A DNA stretch of 35,847 nt from Bacteroidales bacterium (GCA_017555445.1 JAFZGK010000003.1:1-35847); one strand, 5' to 3'. Counted from the stretch's first letter, positions 26,328 through 35,676 are shown. The notes: generated by a model not told the origin, from the letters alone. Numbers and translations are program-made.

Positions 26328-28313
26328 CTATGCTTCAACAGCAGTTTCTGTTTCAGCTGCCTCTGCAAGCTCTTCAGGGTCCTTCGGAGTCTCTTCACCA
26401 GGCTGAGCGCCTGCTCTTGGGCCGAAGATTCTCTCAAGGTCATCTGCAAAGATAACTTCTTTCTCCAATAATAGAGCTGCAAGCTGCATAAATCCTTCCT
26501 TATTTTCAGTAAGAATGTCGTGAGTCCTGTCATGGATGCTCTCGATAAGCTCCTTGACCTCCTTGTCAATGAGCTCGGCAGTCTTCTCACTGTAAGGTTT
26601 TGTGAGGTCATATCCTCGGGCTCCTGTAGAATCGTAGAAGGAAAGATTTCCTACCTTCTCGCTCATACCGTAGTATGTAACCATAGCATAAGCCATCTTG
26701 GTGAGACGCTCAAGATCATTGAGAGCGCCGCTTGAAGGCTGTCCGTTGACGATTTCTTCTGCTACACGGCCACCGATTAGAGAACACATCTCGTCTATCA
26801 TCTGTTCCTTTGTAACGAGCTGACGCTCTTCAGGAAGATACCATGCAGCACCCAGTGCCTGTCCTCTTGGAACGATTGTCACCTTGAAAAGAGGATTTGC
26901 ATATGGGAGAAGCCAGCTTACAGCAGCATGACCCGCCTCATGATGAGCGATTGACTTCTTCTCTGCAGGAGTGATTATCTTGTTCTTGCGTTCAAGACCA
27001 CCGATGATCCTGTCAACTGCATCAAGGAAATCCTGCTTGTCGATTGCCTTCTTGTCATGTCTTGCAGCAGTAAGGGCAGCTTCGTTGCAGACATTTGCGA
27101 TATCTGCACCAGAAAAACCAGGAGTATGTTTTGCCAGGAATTCAAGATCGAAATTCTCCTCGAGCTTGAGACCTCTGAGATGAACTTTGAATATTTCCTC
27201 CCTTTCCTTAAGGTCAGGTAGCTCTACATGAATCTGACGGTCAAAACGTCCGGCTCGCATGAGAGCCTTGTCGAGAATGTCTGCACGGTTTGTAGCAGCA
27301 AGGATGATCACGCCAGAGTTTGTGCCGAAACCATCCATTTCTGTAAGTAGCTGGTTCAAAGTGTTTTCACGCTCGTCATTTGAAGAAAAACCTCCATTCT
27401 TGCTTCTAGCACGACCTACAGCATCAATCTCGTCGATGAAGACGATACATGGTGATTTCTCCTTTGCCTGACGGAAGAGGTCGCGCACTCTTGAAGCACC
27501 TACTCCGACAAACATTTCAACGAAATCAGAGCCTGAAATAGAGAAGAAAGGAACGTTCGCCTCACCTGCAACTGCTTTTGCAAGAAGAGTCTTACCGGTA
27601 CCCGGAGGGCCCACAAGAAGGGCTCCCTTAGGAATCTTGCCACCAAGTGAGGTGTATTTCTTAGGATTCTTTAGGAAGTCAACGATCTCCATGACTTCAT
27701 CTTTTGCTCCATATAATCCGGCTACATCCTTGAATGTCACCTTGATACTATCCTTCTCCGCAAGTTTTCCAGTAGCTTTTCCGACATTGAAGATACCTCC
27801 CGGGCCGCCAGGACCGCCGCCTACATTCTTGCCCATGCCTCTGAACATGAAAACCCACATAAGGATGAGAAGAACAGGGAAGATCAGCCACTCGATCGTT
27901 CCCCATATGCTTTCATGGTTTTCAATCACCACCTTTACCTTTTCATCGGATGGAAGCTGCTCATTGAGCTGTCCGAACATTTCTTCTGCATTGAAGCTGC
28001 CAGAAACGAGGAAAACGAAATGAGGTGACGATTTAGGAACCTCTCCCCCGAACTTATCTGAATACTTGTCGAGTCTGTCAGGTTTTACTGTAATATGTCC
28101 CTCATATTCATTTCTGATATATACTACTTCCTTTATGTCGTCAGCAAGCCATAGCTGTTTGACCTCATCCCACTCGATCTTCTGAGGATTGGCTCCGCTC
28201 TGATTGAAGAACATCCAGCCAATGCCTATCATCAGGATGATATACAGCCATGATATGCCGAAATTGATCTTCACGGGTTTTTTCCCGCGAGGTGTATTGT
28301 TGTTTGTTGCCAT
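26328..28313 (-). CDS. ftsH: ATP-dependent zinc metalloprotease FtsH
   Basis: A 661-aa inner-membrane AAA+ protease degrading membrane and regulatory proteins. Helices at about 19-36 and 140-157 flank a periplasmic domain. The AAA module has Walker A GPPGTGKT at 235-242, Walker B '[10 protein letters not shown]' near 291-300 and the SRH '[21 protein letters not shown]', split by family spacing. The protease zinc motif HEAGH is at 458-462, with the third ligand Asp533 in 'LNDLERLT'. The acidic C-terminal tail is rich in Glu, Thr and Ala. It lies between rsfS (47 bp upstream) and cdsA, the standard Bacteroidales order. Confidence 0.97.
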   Translation of the reverse strand: MATNNNTPRGKKPVKINFGISWLYIILMIGIGWMFFNQSGANPQKIEWDEVKQLWLADDIKEVVYIRNEYEGHITVKPDRLDKYSDKFGGEVPKSSPHFVFLVSGSFNAEEMFGQLNEQLPSDEKVKVVIENHESIWGTIEWLIFPVLLILMWVFMFRGMGKNVGGGPGGPGGIFNVGKATGKLAEKDSIKVTFKDVAGLYGAKDEVMEIVDFLKNPKKYTSLGGKIPKGALLVGPPGTGKTLLAKAVAGEANVPFFSISGSDFVEMFVGVGASRVRDLFRQAKEKSPCIVFIDEIDAVGRARSKNGGFSSNDERENTLNQLLTEMDGFGTNSGVIILAATNRADILDKALMRAGRFDRQIHVELPDLKEREEIFKVHLRGLKLEENFDLEFLAKHTPGFSGADIANVCNEAALTAARHDKKAIDKQDFLDAVDRIIGGLERKNKIITPAEKKSIAHHEAGHAAVSWLLPYANPLFKVTIVPRGQALGAAWYLPEERQLVTKEQMIDEMCSLIGGRVAEEIVNGQPSSGALNDLERLTKMAYAMVTYYGMSEKVGNLSFYDSTGARGYDLTKPYSEKTAELIDKEVKELIESIHDRTHDILTENKEGFMQLAALLLEKEVIFADDLERIFGPRAGAQPGEETPKDPEELAEAAETETAVEA

Positions 28314-28360
28314 AGTCTATTGATTAAAGTACAGGATACAGCCTGAATGGCAGTTCATCC

Positions 28361-28708
28361 TTAGTCTTCGTATACAGTGCGCTCAGCATCTGCCCAAAGA
28401 TCCTCGAGGCGGTAGAACGCTCTGTATGGTGTCTGGAAGATATGTACGACAATATCACCGTAGTCCATGATCACCCAGAATGCATTCTCTTTTCCCTGAG
28501 TGCGAATGACCTTTCTCTTGCACTTTTCAATCATTCTGTCCTCGATATTGTCTGCGATTGCAACTACTGCAGGAGTTGAATCCGCGTTGCATACTATGAA
28601 ATAATCTGAAATAGCTGTTCCGATCTTCTTAAGGTCAAGTGCTACTACATCCTGTGCCTTCTTTTCGAGCATAGCATCTGCGATGACCTTGATAGTTGTG
28701 TTGTCCAT
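28361..28708 (-). CDS. rsfS: Ribosomal silencing factor RsfS
   Basis: A 115-aa protein starting at the ATG at 28708 ('MDNTTIKVIADAMLEKKAQDVV'-type opening, given in part). It has the RsfS/Iojap core: 'ISDYFIVCNADSTPAVVAIADNIEDRM', then 'WVIMDYGDIVVHIFQTPYRAFYRLEDLWADA'. It binds ribosomal protein L14 (uL14) and blocks subunit joining when translation must be slowed. A longer frame from 28747 would begin inside the -7 box at 28745-28752, so 28708 is preferred. First gene of the rsfS-ftsH-cdsA-psd cluster. Confidence 0.93.
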   Translation of the reverse strand: MDNTTIKVIADAMLEKKAQDVVALDLKKIGTAISDYFIVCNADSTPAVVAIADNIEDRMIEKCKRKVIRTQGKENAFWVIMDYGDIVVHIFQTPYRAFYRLEDLWADAERTVYED

Positions 28709-28744
28709 GTATTTAAATTTGTTAATTTTGTAAAAAATAGCTTG

Positions 28745-28752
28745 CAAAGATA
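28745..28752 (-). promoter_or_regulatory. -7 box of the rsfS-ftsH cluster
   Basis: The minus strand reads TATCTTTG, exact to the -7 consensus, 36 nt before the rsfS ATG at 28708. It lies in the 69-bp region divergent to birA. No clear TTTG at -33. Confidence 0.5.
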
Positions 28753-28777
28753 ATCAAATTCCCGCAAAATCTGCACC

Positions 28778-29644
28778 ATGACGCACAAGCATGACATAAT
28801 ATGGTACAAATCTATCGATTCGACCAATGATGAGGCTAAGAGGCGCATTCATGACATTGACAATTTGTCAGTTCTGTCAGCAATGTCACAATTTGCGGGC
28901 CGCGGCCAGAGGGGCAATTCATGGTCATCTGCAGAAGGAGAAAATCTCACATTCAGTGTTGTTCTGAAATTCGGCGAGGACGGCTTTCCTTCTCTTCCTG
29001 CAGATAAGAGCTTCGTACTCGTAGAACTTGCTGCGCTGTCTGTTGTAAAGCTGCTGGAAATGCATGGAATTAATGCGGAAATCAAGTGGCCTAATGATAT
29101 TTATATCGGTAGAAACAAGGTGTGCGGCATGCTTGTGGAGAATATTCTGGGCAGAAATGGTGTAAAATCAAGTGTAATAGGTATTGGATTGAATATCAAT
29201 CAAAGAAACTTTGATGTTAACCTTCCGAATCCAACATCAATGTTACTTGAATCGTTAAAACAAAAGTGTTTTACCAATTGTAGTACAGATATTTATATCG
29301 ATTACGAAAAAATTGATATAAATATGGTGCTTGATGAGTATCTGGACATTTTTAAAGGCCTTTGTCAGGTGTTTCTTTCATTTGAGGCTGACCTGTCCAT
29401 GCTACGTGATTCATACCTTTCAAAGCTCTGGAGACTCAATGAAACATCACAATTCATTGACTATACAATTCTGCCTGAAGGCCATTTGTGCACACCGGTA
29501 GTGGCAGGTATAAAAAATGATTCCGGCAGTGAATTTACCGGAATCATTCGTGGTCTCTCCCCTATCGGAAATCTTCTTGTCGAAAATGCCGTAACCGGCA
29601 CTATCCGTGAATTCGCTTTCAAGGAGATAGGATATATTCTTTAG
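28778..29644 (+). CDS. birA: Biotin--[acetyl-CoA-carboxylase] ligase BirA
   Basis: A 288-aa biotin protein ligase without the DNA-binding domain. Catalytic motifs are 'GRGQRGNSWSS' at 41-51 (biotinyl-AMP loop), 'KWPNDIYIGRNKVCGMLVE' at 103-121, and 'GIGLNINQ'. A C-terminal SH3-like domain has 'GIIRGLSPIGNLLVENAVTG'. It attaches biotin to carboxylase carrier proteins. The gene is about 30-40 residues longer than many stand-alone ligases. The extra length falls near residues 145-195, where the DNA is also unusually AT-rich (about 28% GC over 29161-29340). It is divergent to rsfS, and its stop overlaps the rpe stop. Confidence 0.93.
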   Translation: MTHKHDIIWYKSIDSTNDEAKRRIHDIDNLSVLSAMSQFAGRGQRGNSWSSAEGENLTFSVVLKFGEDGFPSLPADKSFVLVELAALSVVKLLEMHGINAEIKWPNDIYIGRNKVCGMLVENILGRNGVKSSVIGIGLNINQRNFDVNLPNPTSMLLESLKQKCFTNCSTDIYIDYEKIDINMVLDEYLDIFKGLCQVFLSFEADLSMLRDSYLSKLWRLNETSQFIDYTILPEGHLCTPVVAGIKNDSGSEFTGIIRGLSPIGNLLVENAVTGTIREFAFKEIGYIL

Positions 29645-30279
29645 CGCATAGCATTTATAACAGCTGCAGGGTCTTCTGCTTTGAAGACTGCGCTGCCAGC
29701 TACAAGAATGTTGAACCCTGCTTCTGTAAGCTCTTTGGCATTGGATGCAGAAACACCTCCGTCCACTTCAAGTTCAATGTCAAGTCCCTGACGCTCGACC
29801 TCTGCCTTCAACGTCTTAACACGGCTGTATGTATCTTCTATAAACTTCTGTCCGCCGAACCCGGCAAAAACAGACATAAGGAGCACAAAATCAGCTTCTT
29901 GCAAGTATGGGAACAGATCTTCTACCGGAATATCAGGATTGATGGCGATACCTGCCTTTACTCCGAGAGCGCGAATCTGCCTGAGCACTGCTGACGGGTC
30001 TTCAGTAGCATTAAGATGGAACGAAATCATATCAGCTCCTGCTTTTGCAAAGCGCTCCACGTATTTCTCAGGTTCGACAATCATCAGATGTACATCAAGT
30101 GGCTTGCTAGCCTTGGAAGCAATGGCTTCCACTACAGGGAATCCATATGAAAGGTTAGGAACAAAGACTCCGTCCATGATGTCGAGGTGGAAGACGTCCG
30201 CATGTGTATTGACCATCTCTACATCCTTTTCAAGATGCAGGAAGTCAGCTGAGAGCATAGATGGTGCTATTTTTACCAT
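29641..30279 (-). CDS. rpe: Ribulose-phosphate 3-epimerase
   Basis: A 212-aa TIM-barrel enzyme interconverting ribulose 5-phosphate and xylulose 5-phosphate. Motifs are 'APSMLSADFLHLEKDV', 'HLDIMDGVFVPNLSYG', 'VHLMIVEPEKY', 'FHLNATEDP', 'SVFAGFGGQKF' and 'ELEVDGGVSASNAKEL', including the two His and two Asp metal and catalytic residues. The phosphate grip 'VAGSAVF' is present. It follows pepD by 16 bp in the same orientation. Its TAA (29643-29641) overlaps the birA TAG (29642-29644). Confidence 0.96.
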   Translation of the reverse strand: MVKIAPSMLSADFLHLEKDVEMVNTHADVFHLDIMDGVFVPNLSYGFPVVEAIASKASKPLDVHLMIVEPEKYVERFAKAGADMISFHLNATEDPSAVLRQIRALGVKAGIAINPDIPVEDLFPYLQEADFVLLMSVFAGFGGQKFIEDTYSRVKTLKAEVERQGLDIELEVDGGVSASNAKELTEAGFNILVAGSAVFKAEDPAAVINAMR

Positions 30280-30295
30280 TGTATTATATTTAATG

Positions 30296-31729
30296 TTACT
30301 TGAAGTTTGTCACTACATCAACAAGGAGAGTTGTGAATTTCTCCAATGAAGCAAGATCAAGACGTTCGCCTGGGGCGTGTACACCACGTAGAGTAGGTCC
30401 CATGGACACCATATCAAGTCCAGGGAACTTTTCTGTGAAAAGACCGCACTCAAGTCCTGCGTGGATAGCCTTTACCTTAGGTTCTACACCGAAAAGCTTC
30501 TTATATGATGCTACACATGCGTCCCTGATCGGAGATTCAGCTGCAGGAGCCCAGCCTGGATACTCGCTCGCATGGGTTACCACTGCGCCTGCAAGAACGA
30601 AACATGCCTCCATCTTGGCAGCAGCAGCTCTACGGGCAGCTGTGACACAGCTACGCTGGCTTGAACCGATACGGATGACTCCCGGTTCAGTCATCTTCAC
30701 TGATGCAAGATTAGTAGATGTCTCCACAAAATTCTCAATCTCCTGACTCATGGCAAGAACACCGTGAGGCGCTGCACATAAAGCTGTTACAAGATTCCAT
30801 GCTGTCATTTCATCTATTGCTGATGCGCCTTCTGGCTGCACCTCTGCATATCCGAGCTTAAGATCCTTTTCGATGGCACCATACTCCTCTGATACTCCCT
30901 CTGCATATGTCTCAAGTCTCTCATTGATTATGTCTAGAGTATCCTCTTCAGCTGCAATGACAGCCTTTGCCTCACGTGCGATAGCGTTACGCTTGTTACC
31001 GCCGTTGATACTTACAAGCTGCCAGTCAAGGTCAAGGATGCTGTAAAGGAAACGTCCAAGGAGCTGTACAGAGTTTGCGCGTCCCTTATTGATATCGTCG
31101 CCGCTATGTCCTCCCATAGCGTCCTTTACGAAGACCTCTTCAAAAACGAAATCTTCCTGGACCGGTTCTTCTTTATAATGGAATTCAGCAGTAGTGTCAA
31201 GGCCGCCTGCACATCCTACAAAGAACTCTCCCTCATCCTCAGAATCAAGGTTGAGAAGCACCTTGCCGCTGAAGAATCCAGGCTGTAGAGCCATAGCTCC
31301 GTCAAGTCCGGTTTCCTCTGCTGTAGTGAAGAGACATTCAATCTTTCCGCATGGGAGATCGCTGTCAAGTATAGCGAGCTGGGCAGCAACACCGATTCCA
31401 CAGTCTGCGCCAAGGGTGGTGTCTGGAGCAATCATCCAGCCGTCTTCGATCACATATTTGATAGGATCCTTTGCAAAATCATGTTCTACCCCTTCATTCT
31501 TCTCACATACCATATCCGAGTGGCTCTGAAGCACAATTGCTGGAACATTCTCGTATCCGGCAGCAGCTTCCTTGACTATCAGTACGTTACCTGCCTCGTC
31601 TGTCTTGCATTCAAGATTTCTCTCAGCAGCAAACTGCTGAAGGTAAGCGATGATATGTTCCTCATGACCTGATTCTCTTGGAATCTTTGTTATCTCCTTG
31701 AAGAATGAGAGTACTGTTTCTGAATTCAT
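30296..31729 (-). CDS. pepD: Aminoacyl-histidine dipeptidase PepD
   Basis: About 477 aa from the ATG at 31729 (a start at 31768 adds 13 residues). An M20-family zinc dipeptidase that splits Xaa-His and related dipeptides. Motifs are 'ITKIPRESGHEE', 'LQSHSDMVCEKN' (metal His), 'TLGADCGIGVAAQLAIL' (bridging Asp), 'LFTTAEETGLDGA' (catalytic Glu-Glu), 'LLNLDSEDEGEFFVGCAGG' and 'AMGGHSGDDINKGRANS'. The stretch between the two ATGs is AT-rich and leader-like, which is why I prefer the shorter form; this is not certain. It lies between the dnaA terminator and rpe. Confidence 0.93.
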   Translation of the reverse strand: MNSETVLSFFKEITKIPRESGHEEHIIAYLQQFAAERNLECKTDEAGNVLIVKEAAAGYENVPAIVLQSHSDMVCEKNEGVEHDFAKDPIKYVIEDGWMIAPDTTLGADCGIGVAAQLAILDSDLPCGKIECLFTTAEETGLDGAMALQPGFFSGKVLLNLDSEDEGEFFVGCAGGLDTTAEFHYKEEPVQEDFVFEEVFVKDAMGGHSGDDINKGRANSVQLLGRFLYSILDLDWQLVSINGGNKRNAIAREAKAVIAAEEDTLDIINERLETYAEGVSEEYGAIEKDLKLGYAEVQPEGASAIDEMTAWNLVTALCAAPHGVLAMSQEIENFVETSTNLASVKMTEPGVIRIGSSQRSCVTAARRAAAAKMEACFVLAGAVVTHASEYPGWAPAAESPIRDACVASYKKLFGVEPKVKAIHAGLECGLFTEKFPGLDMVSMGPTLRGVHAPGERLDLASLEKFTTLLVDVVTNFK

Positions 31730-31781
31730 AATATTATAAGGTGTTTTATGTTTCACAATATCTGACATGTATGAAAGTCAA

Positions 31782-31813
31782 AATCCCTACAAAGATAAAA
31801 CTTTGCAGGGATT
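31782..31813 (-). terminator. Terminator-like hairpin after dnaA
   Basis: Read on the minus strand, 13 bp pair (31813-31801 with 31794-31782, one G-U pair, 6-nt loop), starting 34 bp after the dnaA stop. The T run is short. A TATCTTTG box (31797-31790) falls across the loop and one arm and could serve pepD. Confidence 0.6.
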
Positions 31814-31847
31814 CTCAATGTCATTATCAGAAATAGTTGTCAATAAT

Positions 31848-33269
31848 TTATCTACGGTTAGGAACGAGAATCTTTTCGATATCTGTCACGTACTGCTTGA
31901 ATGTCTTGTCAGTCGACATAAGGTCATTGACTGTAGTACAAGCATGTAGAACTGTTGCGTGGTCCTTTCCTCCGATCTCGGCTCCGATGGTAGAGAGCGA
32001 ACAGTTGATCAGGCTGCGAGACATATACATGGCAATCTGTCTCGCCTGGACAATCTGGCGCTTACGCGTCTTTGAAAGAAGGGTGTCTCTTGTGATGTTG
32101 AAGTAGTCGCACACCACTTTCTGCACCTTGTCGATAGTAACGTCTGTCTGCTGTTCTCCTACAATCTTCTCTGTGATGTTCTCAGCGAGTTCTACAGTGA
32201 TTTCCTTATGAGCGAGTGTCGCGTTTGCAATCAGCGAAATCAAAGCACCCTCAAGTTCACGGAAATTTGACTTTATTCTCGAAGCAAGGAAGTGAAGGAC
32301 GTCATCGCTGAGATTTACTCCTTCTCTGAACGCTCTTGCCTTAAGCATATCGAGTCTTGTGTTGAAATCAGGCTTCTGAAGCTCTACAGAGAGTCCCCAC
32401 TTGAGTCTCGAAAGAAGTCTTGCCTCGAAATTCTCAAGCTCTACTGGTGGTCTGTCTGAAGTGAAGATAAGCTGCTTGCCAGACTGATGGAGGTGATTGA
32501 ATATGTTGAAGAAAGCATTCTGAGTGCTTGGTCCTACGAGATCCTGGATATCGTCAATGATGAGTACATCCATCTTCATGTAGAATGCAAGGAAGTCAGT
32601 AAGCTTGTTCTTGACATTCACAGCATCCATATACTGTGTCTTGAACCTGTTTGCCGGCACATAAAGAACCACAAGTTCAGGATATTTCTTCTTGATCGAG
32701 ATACCGATAGCCTGAGCAAGGTGTGTCTTTCCGAGGCCCGGACCTCCAAAGAGGAAAAGCGGGTTGAAGGCAGTCTTGCCTGGAGCATCAGATATGCTCT
32801 CGCCTGCTGTGAATCCCATCTTGTTGCACTCTCCTACTACAAGGTTCTCGAAACAATAGACAGGATTGAGCTGAGGGTTGACCTGGACACGCTGGATTCC
32901 TGGGAAAACAAAAGGACCCGGATTACCGGCCTTTGTATATGTCTCCACAGAAATTGTCTTGTTCACCGGAGTGTTACCATGTGATGCCGGGTAGACAAGA
33001 GCCTGCTGTCTCTGTACCGGTGTGACGACATAGATGAGTTTTGCAGATGTACCGAGTTCCTTCTTAAGCGCTGCCTTGAGCAGATCAAGATAGGCACCTT
33101 CCAGATATTCACGGAAAAATTCTGACGGAACCTCGACAGTAAGCGTAGATTCAATCAGTGATACAGGCTTTATGGGCTTGAACCAGAGATTGAACTGCTT
33201 AGGATCGATGTTCTGCTGAATGAAATTCAGACAGTTTGTCCATACAGATATGTGCTTCTCTTGTGTCAT
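31848..33269 (-). CDS. dnaA: Chromosomal replication initiator DnaA
   Basis: A 473-aa AAA+ initiator that binds DnaA boxes and melts the origin. Domain I ('CLNFIQQNIDPKQFNLWFKPIKP') is at the N-terminus and a Pro/Thr-rich linker lies at about 90-125. Domain III has Walker A GGPGLGKT at 175-182 and Walker B 'VLIIDDIQDL' near 235-244. Sensor elements ('LIFTSDRPP', 'LLSRLKWGLSVEL') follow. The DNA-binding domain IV has 'KTRKRQIVQARQIAMYMSR' and 'GGKDHATVLHA'. Upstream is a terminator-like hairpin and a very AT-rich stretch, with no gene between it and mlaD. Confidence 0.97.
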   Translation of the reverse strand: MTQEKHISVWTNCLNFIQQNIDPKQFNLWFKPIKPVSLIESTLTVEVPSEFFREYLEGAYLDLLKAALKKELGTSAKLIYVVTPVQRQQALVYPASHGNTPVNKTISVETYTKAGNPGPFVFPGIQRVQVNPQLNPVYCFENLVVGECNKMGFTAGESISDAPGKTAFNPLFLFGGPGLGKTHLAQAIGISIKKKYPELVVLYVPANRFKTQYMDAVNVKNKLTDFLAFYMKMDVLIIDDIQDLVGPSTQNAFFNIFNHLHQSGKQLIFTSDRPPVELENFEARLLSRLKWGLSVELQKPDFNTRLDMLKARAFREGVNLSDDVLHFLASRIKSNFRELEGALISLIANATLAHKEITVELAENITEKIVGEQQTDVTIDKVQKVVCDYFNITRDTLLSKTRKRQIVQARQIAMYMSRSLINCSLSTIGAEIGGKDHATVLHACTTVNDLMSTDKTFKQYVTDIEKILVPNRR

Positions 33270-33296
33270 TTAAAAGGGGTGAAACGGATATAAAAA

Positions 33297-33327
33297 ACCA
33301 TCTTTGAATTGTGAGTGCAAAGATGGT
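33297..33327 (-). terminator. Terminator-like hairpin just upstream of dnaA
   Basis: Perfect 10-bp stem (33297-33306 with 33318-33327, 11-nt loop). On the minus strand it is followed by six T (33297-33292), the form of an intrinsic terminator. The dnaA ATG (33269) is only 22 nt beyond. It either ends the amidase-mlaD transcript or acts as an attenuator in the dnaA leader. Confidence 0.65.
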
Positions 33328-33540
33328 GAAAAAAATCTTATAAAAAATATGAATTTCGCTTGATTTTTAATTTTATTTTACATTAACCGTATTATATAAT
33401 TCGCAACGGCTAAATTTCTAAAATATTGATATATAAATAGTTATAAAATGAAAAATCGTCTAATATGCTCATTTTATTGCGATTAGCAATTTTGAATAAT
33501 TATATTTTGCTAACTTGCAAGAATTCAATAAAATAGGCGG
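33328..33540. other. Very AT-rich intergenic stretch upstream of dnaA
   Basis: The last 210 bp of this non-coding stretch have about 21% GC by hand count, well below the genes on either side. I see no cluster of DnaA boxes, no exact TAnnTTTG on the minus strand and no open frame. It probably holds the dnaA promoter; a DNA-unwinding role is possible but unsupported by box motifs. Confidence 0.6.
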
Positions 33541-34458
33541 TTAAAATATCGATATACGAATGTATTTCTTAGGATTTTCCTCGATTTTTCTGATCAAAGA
33601 ATCTATGTCATTCAACAGTCCGTCAACCGAATCATACATTGAGTTATCAACAAAAAGTTTTCCGATTGTTCCTTCCGGATCGTTCATATTCTCGAGTAGT
33701 TCCTTGAATGAGCTGATCACACCTTCAATATCACTTTCATTAATGGTATTTATTGTCGATGTGACTCCTGACATGACACCATCAGCCTGATCGGCTATGC
33801 CTCCCAGCTTGCCGGACAGATCAGCAAGATTCTCGACCAGCTGCTCAAGTTCTTCGGATTTGCCGTTGACAGCAGCTGCAATGTTCCTGATCTCTGACAT
33901 TGTGCTTTCGAGATGTGCAAGTGTCTTTGATATGCTTGCCTGATTTTCTTCTGAAAGCATCTTGTTAAGATTTGCAACTGTTATCCCTAGTCCTTCAAGC
34001 GTATTGTCAACTTTTGCAAGGATAGGTCCAAGATTATCTTCGAGACCATCCATGAGACCTGCAGCAAAAGCCGGTTCGAGGCTTGCGCCATCAGATACAG
34101 GCTCTGGAGAAGTGCCAAGATCGATCCTGATTCCCTTTCCACCCATGATGTCAACGCTGTATATGGTCATCTTGGAATCAGAAGGTATCCTGAACTCCTT
34201 GAGCACCGAACATGTCACCTTGAAATCATCTGTTGACGGTTCATATACGACCTCAGTCACCTTGCCGGCCTTATATCCTTTCACATATACGGGAGCAGAG
34301 GCTACAAGGCCTTCCACGTTCTCATATCTTGATACAAGCTCGATCTCCTTGTTGAAGATATCCTCTCCCCTGAGATAGTTTATGAGGAAGAATGACGCTA
34401 CAAGTACCGATACTACAAAAATACCTATCTTGAGTTCTTTACTATGTTTCATATACAT
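33541..34458 (-). CDS. mlaD: MlaD/MCE family protein
   Basis: A 305-aa protein with one N-terminal membrane helix (about 11-27) and an MCE domain at about 37-115 ('VSRYENVEGLVASAPVYVKGYKAGKVTEV', 'YSVDIMGGKGIRIDLG', given in parts). A long helical coiled-coil region with repeated Leu/Asn heptads runs to about 285. It is expected to be the substrate-binding, periplasmic part of an ABC lipid transporter between the two membranes. Its ATG overlaps the amidase stop as TAATG, so translation is probably coupled; an ATG two codons later (34452) is also possible. No permease or ATPase partners lie in this window. Confidence 0.9.
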   Translation of the reverse strand: MYMKHSKELKIGIFVVSVLVASFFLINYLRGEDIFNKEIELVSRYENVEGLVASAPVYVKGYKAGKVTEVVYEPSTDDFKVTCSVLKEFRIPSDSKMTIYSVDIMGGKGIRIDLGTSPEPVSDGASLEPAFAAGLMDGLEDNLGPILAKVDNTLEGLGITVANLNKMLSEENQASISKTLAHLESTMSEIRNIAAAVNGKSEELEQLVENLADLSGKLGGIADQADGVMSGVTSTINTINESDIEGVISSFKELLENMNDPEGTIGKLFVDNSMYDSVDGLLNDIDSLIRKIEENPKKYIRISIF

Positions 34459-35663
34459 TATTTTACTCGTTCTACCTTATCTCCTGTAACCTTCACTACA
34501 AATGCCTCAGGAAACTTCTTTCTTACTTCCTTCAGCTGTGACTGTGCATCTTCTTTTGAAGACGATTGCGATGTCACATACTTATAGATGTTACTGTCAG
34601 CAGATTTGACAGCATTGATCTTAAGACCCTTCAAAGCAGGGTCACCATCCTTCAGCAGACGTCCAAGTCCCATGATCTGAATACCGTAATACTCTTCTGC
34701 AGACACTGTTTCAGAATTCTTTGAAGCCTCTTCAGAAGCAGCAAGGGCGGTTTTCACAGCATCTGTCAGTGCTGCCGTCGCCTCAGGAGATGCAAGAGAC
34801 TTTGCAACAGGTTCAGACTCCATTGTCATGCTCGCATCATACTTGGTCTTGTATGACTTGAATGCATTGAACAGACGCTGAGCTATCTCCTCCTGTCCCT
34901 TTGCAGATGCAAGGTATTCATATTCTGTAGGATTGGAAATGAAAGCAAGTTCGAGAAGCACAGATGGCATGTTCGTTTCCACCAGAACCTGGAATATATC
35001 CTGGTCTATCACCGCCTTACGTGGCCTGAGAGGAGTCTTTATAAGATGATCTACGACCTCGCTTGCAAAAAGGAGGCTGCTTTCATAAAAGGCCATCCAC
35101 TGCAGCTGATGACTTATGTATGACTCCGGAGAATTCGGGTCGAAATCCATATATTTCGTCTTGTAGTCCTCCTCAAGGATGATTACAGAGTTCTCCTGCT
35201 GAGCTACAGACATATTGCGCTCGAAGTAATCAGTCTTGTTCTTCGAGTTGTCAGAGCGCTGACCGAGAATATGCACCGACGAACCGTATGCAGACTTTGA
35301 TGCAACACTGTTGCAATGTATGGATACGAAGAGGTCGGCATTGTTGCGACGAGCAACCATAGCTCTTTCATGGAGTCCGATGAACTTATCCGAATCTCGT
35401 GTATATATGACCTTTACATCCGGATATGCCTGCTTGATCTTTTCGCCGAAAAGCTTGGATATCTTGAGCACGATATGTTTCTCGCTAGTAGCGCTTGTCT
35501 TGCCCGGAGCTCCGGGATCCTTTCCTCCGTGACCAGGGTCGATCACGATGGTCTTGAGGCCCAGCTGTGAAGATGACGACTGCGCTATCGCATCATGCTG
35601 TGACACAGCAAATAACGCAAAAATACACAACAGGACATATATATATAAAGAATAGAGTCTCAT
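34458..35663 (-). CDS. N-acetylmuramoyl-L-alanine amidase with C-terminal SPOR-like domain
   Basis: A 401-aa Amidase_3 enzyme. A signal peptide (about residues 1-27, ending 'AIA') is followed by the zinc amidase domain: His45 in 'IDPGHGGKDPGA', Glu61 in 'SEKHIVLKIS', His116 in 'FVSIHCNS' and catalytic Glu238 in 'SVLLELAFISNP'. It cuts the bond between MurNAc and the peptide stem in the periplasm, as in cell separation or recycling. Residues about 317-401 ('YYGIQIMGLGRLL', 'EVRKKFPEAFVVKVTGDKV') look like a SPOR-type domain for septal peptidoglycan. It is divergent from lptD and overlaps mlaD by 1 nt. Confidence 0.93.
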   Translation of the reverse strand: MRLYSLYIYVLLCIFALFAVSQHDAIAQSSSSQLGLKTIVIDPGHGGKDPGAPGKTSATSEKHIVLKISKLFGEKIKQAYPDVKVIYTRDSDKFIGLHERAMVARRNNADLFVSIHCNSVASKSAYGSSVHILGQRSDNSKNKTDYFERNMSVAQQENSVIILEEDYKTKYMDFDPNSPESYISHQLQWMAFYESSLLFASEVVDHLIKTPLRPRKAVIDQDIFQVLVETNMPSVLLELAFISNPTEYEYLASAKGQEEIAQRLFNAFKSYKTKYDASMTMESEPVAKSLASPEATAALTDAVKTALAASEEASKNSETVSAEEYYGIQIMGLGRLLKDGDPALKGLKINAVKSADSNIYKYVTSQSSSKEDAQSQLKEVRKKFPEAFVVKVTGDKVERVK

Positions 35664-35676
35664 ATGGTCACTTCAA

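Noticed and set aside
33644..33652. TTATCAACA inside mlaD, one mismatch from a DnaA box
   Set aside because: A single near-match in a coding region with no cluster around it is not evidence for an origin.
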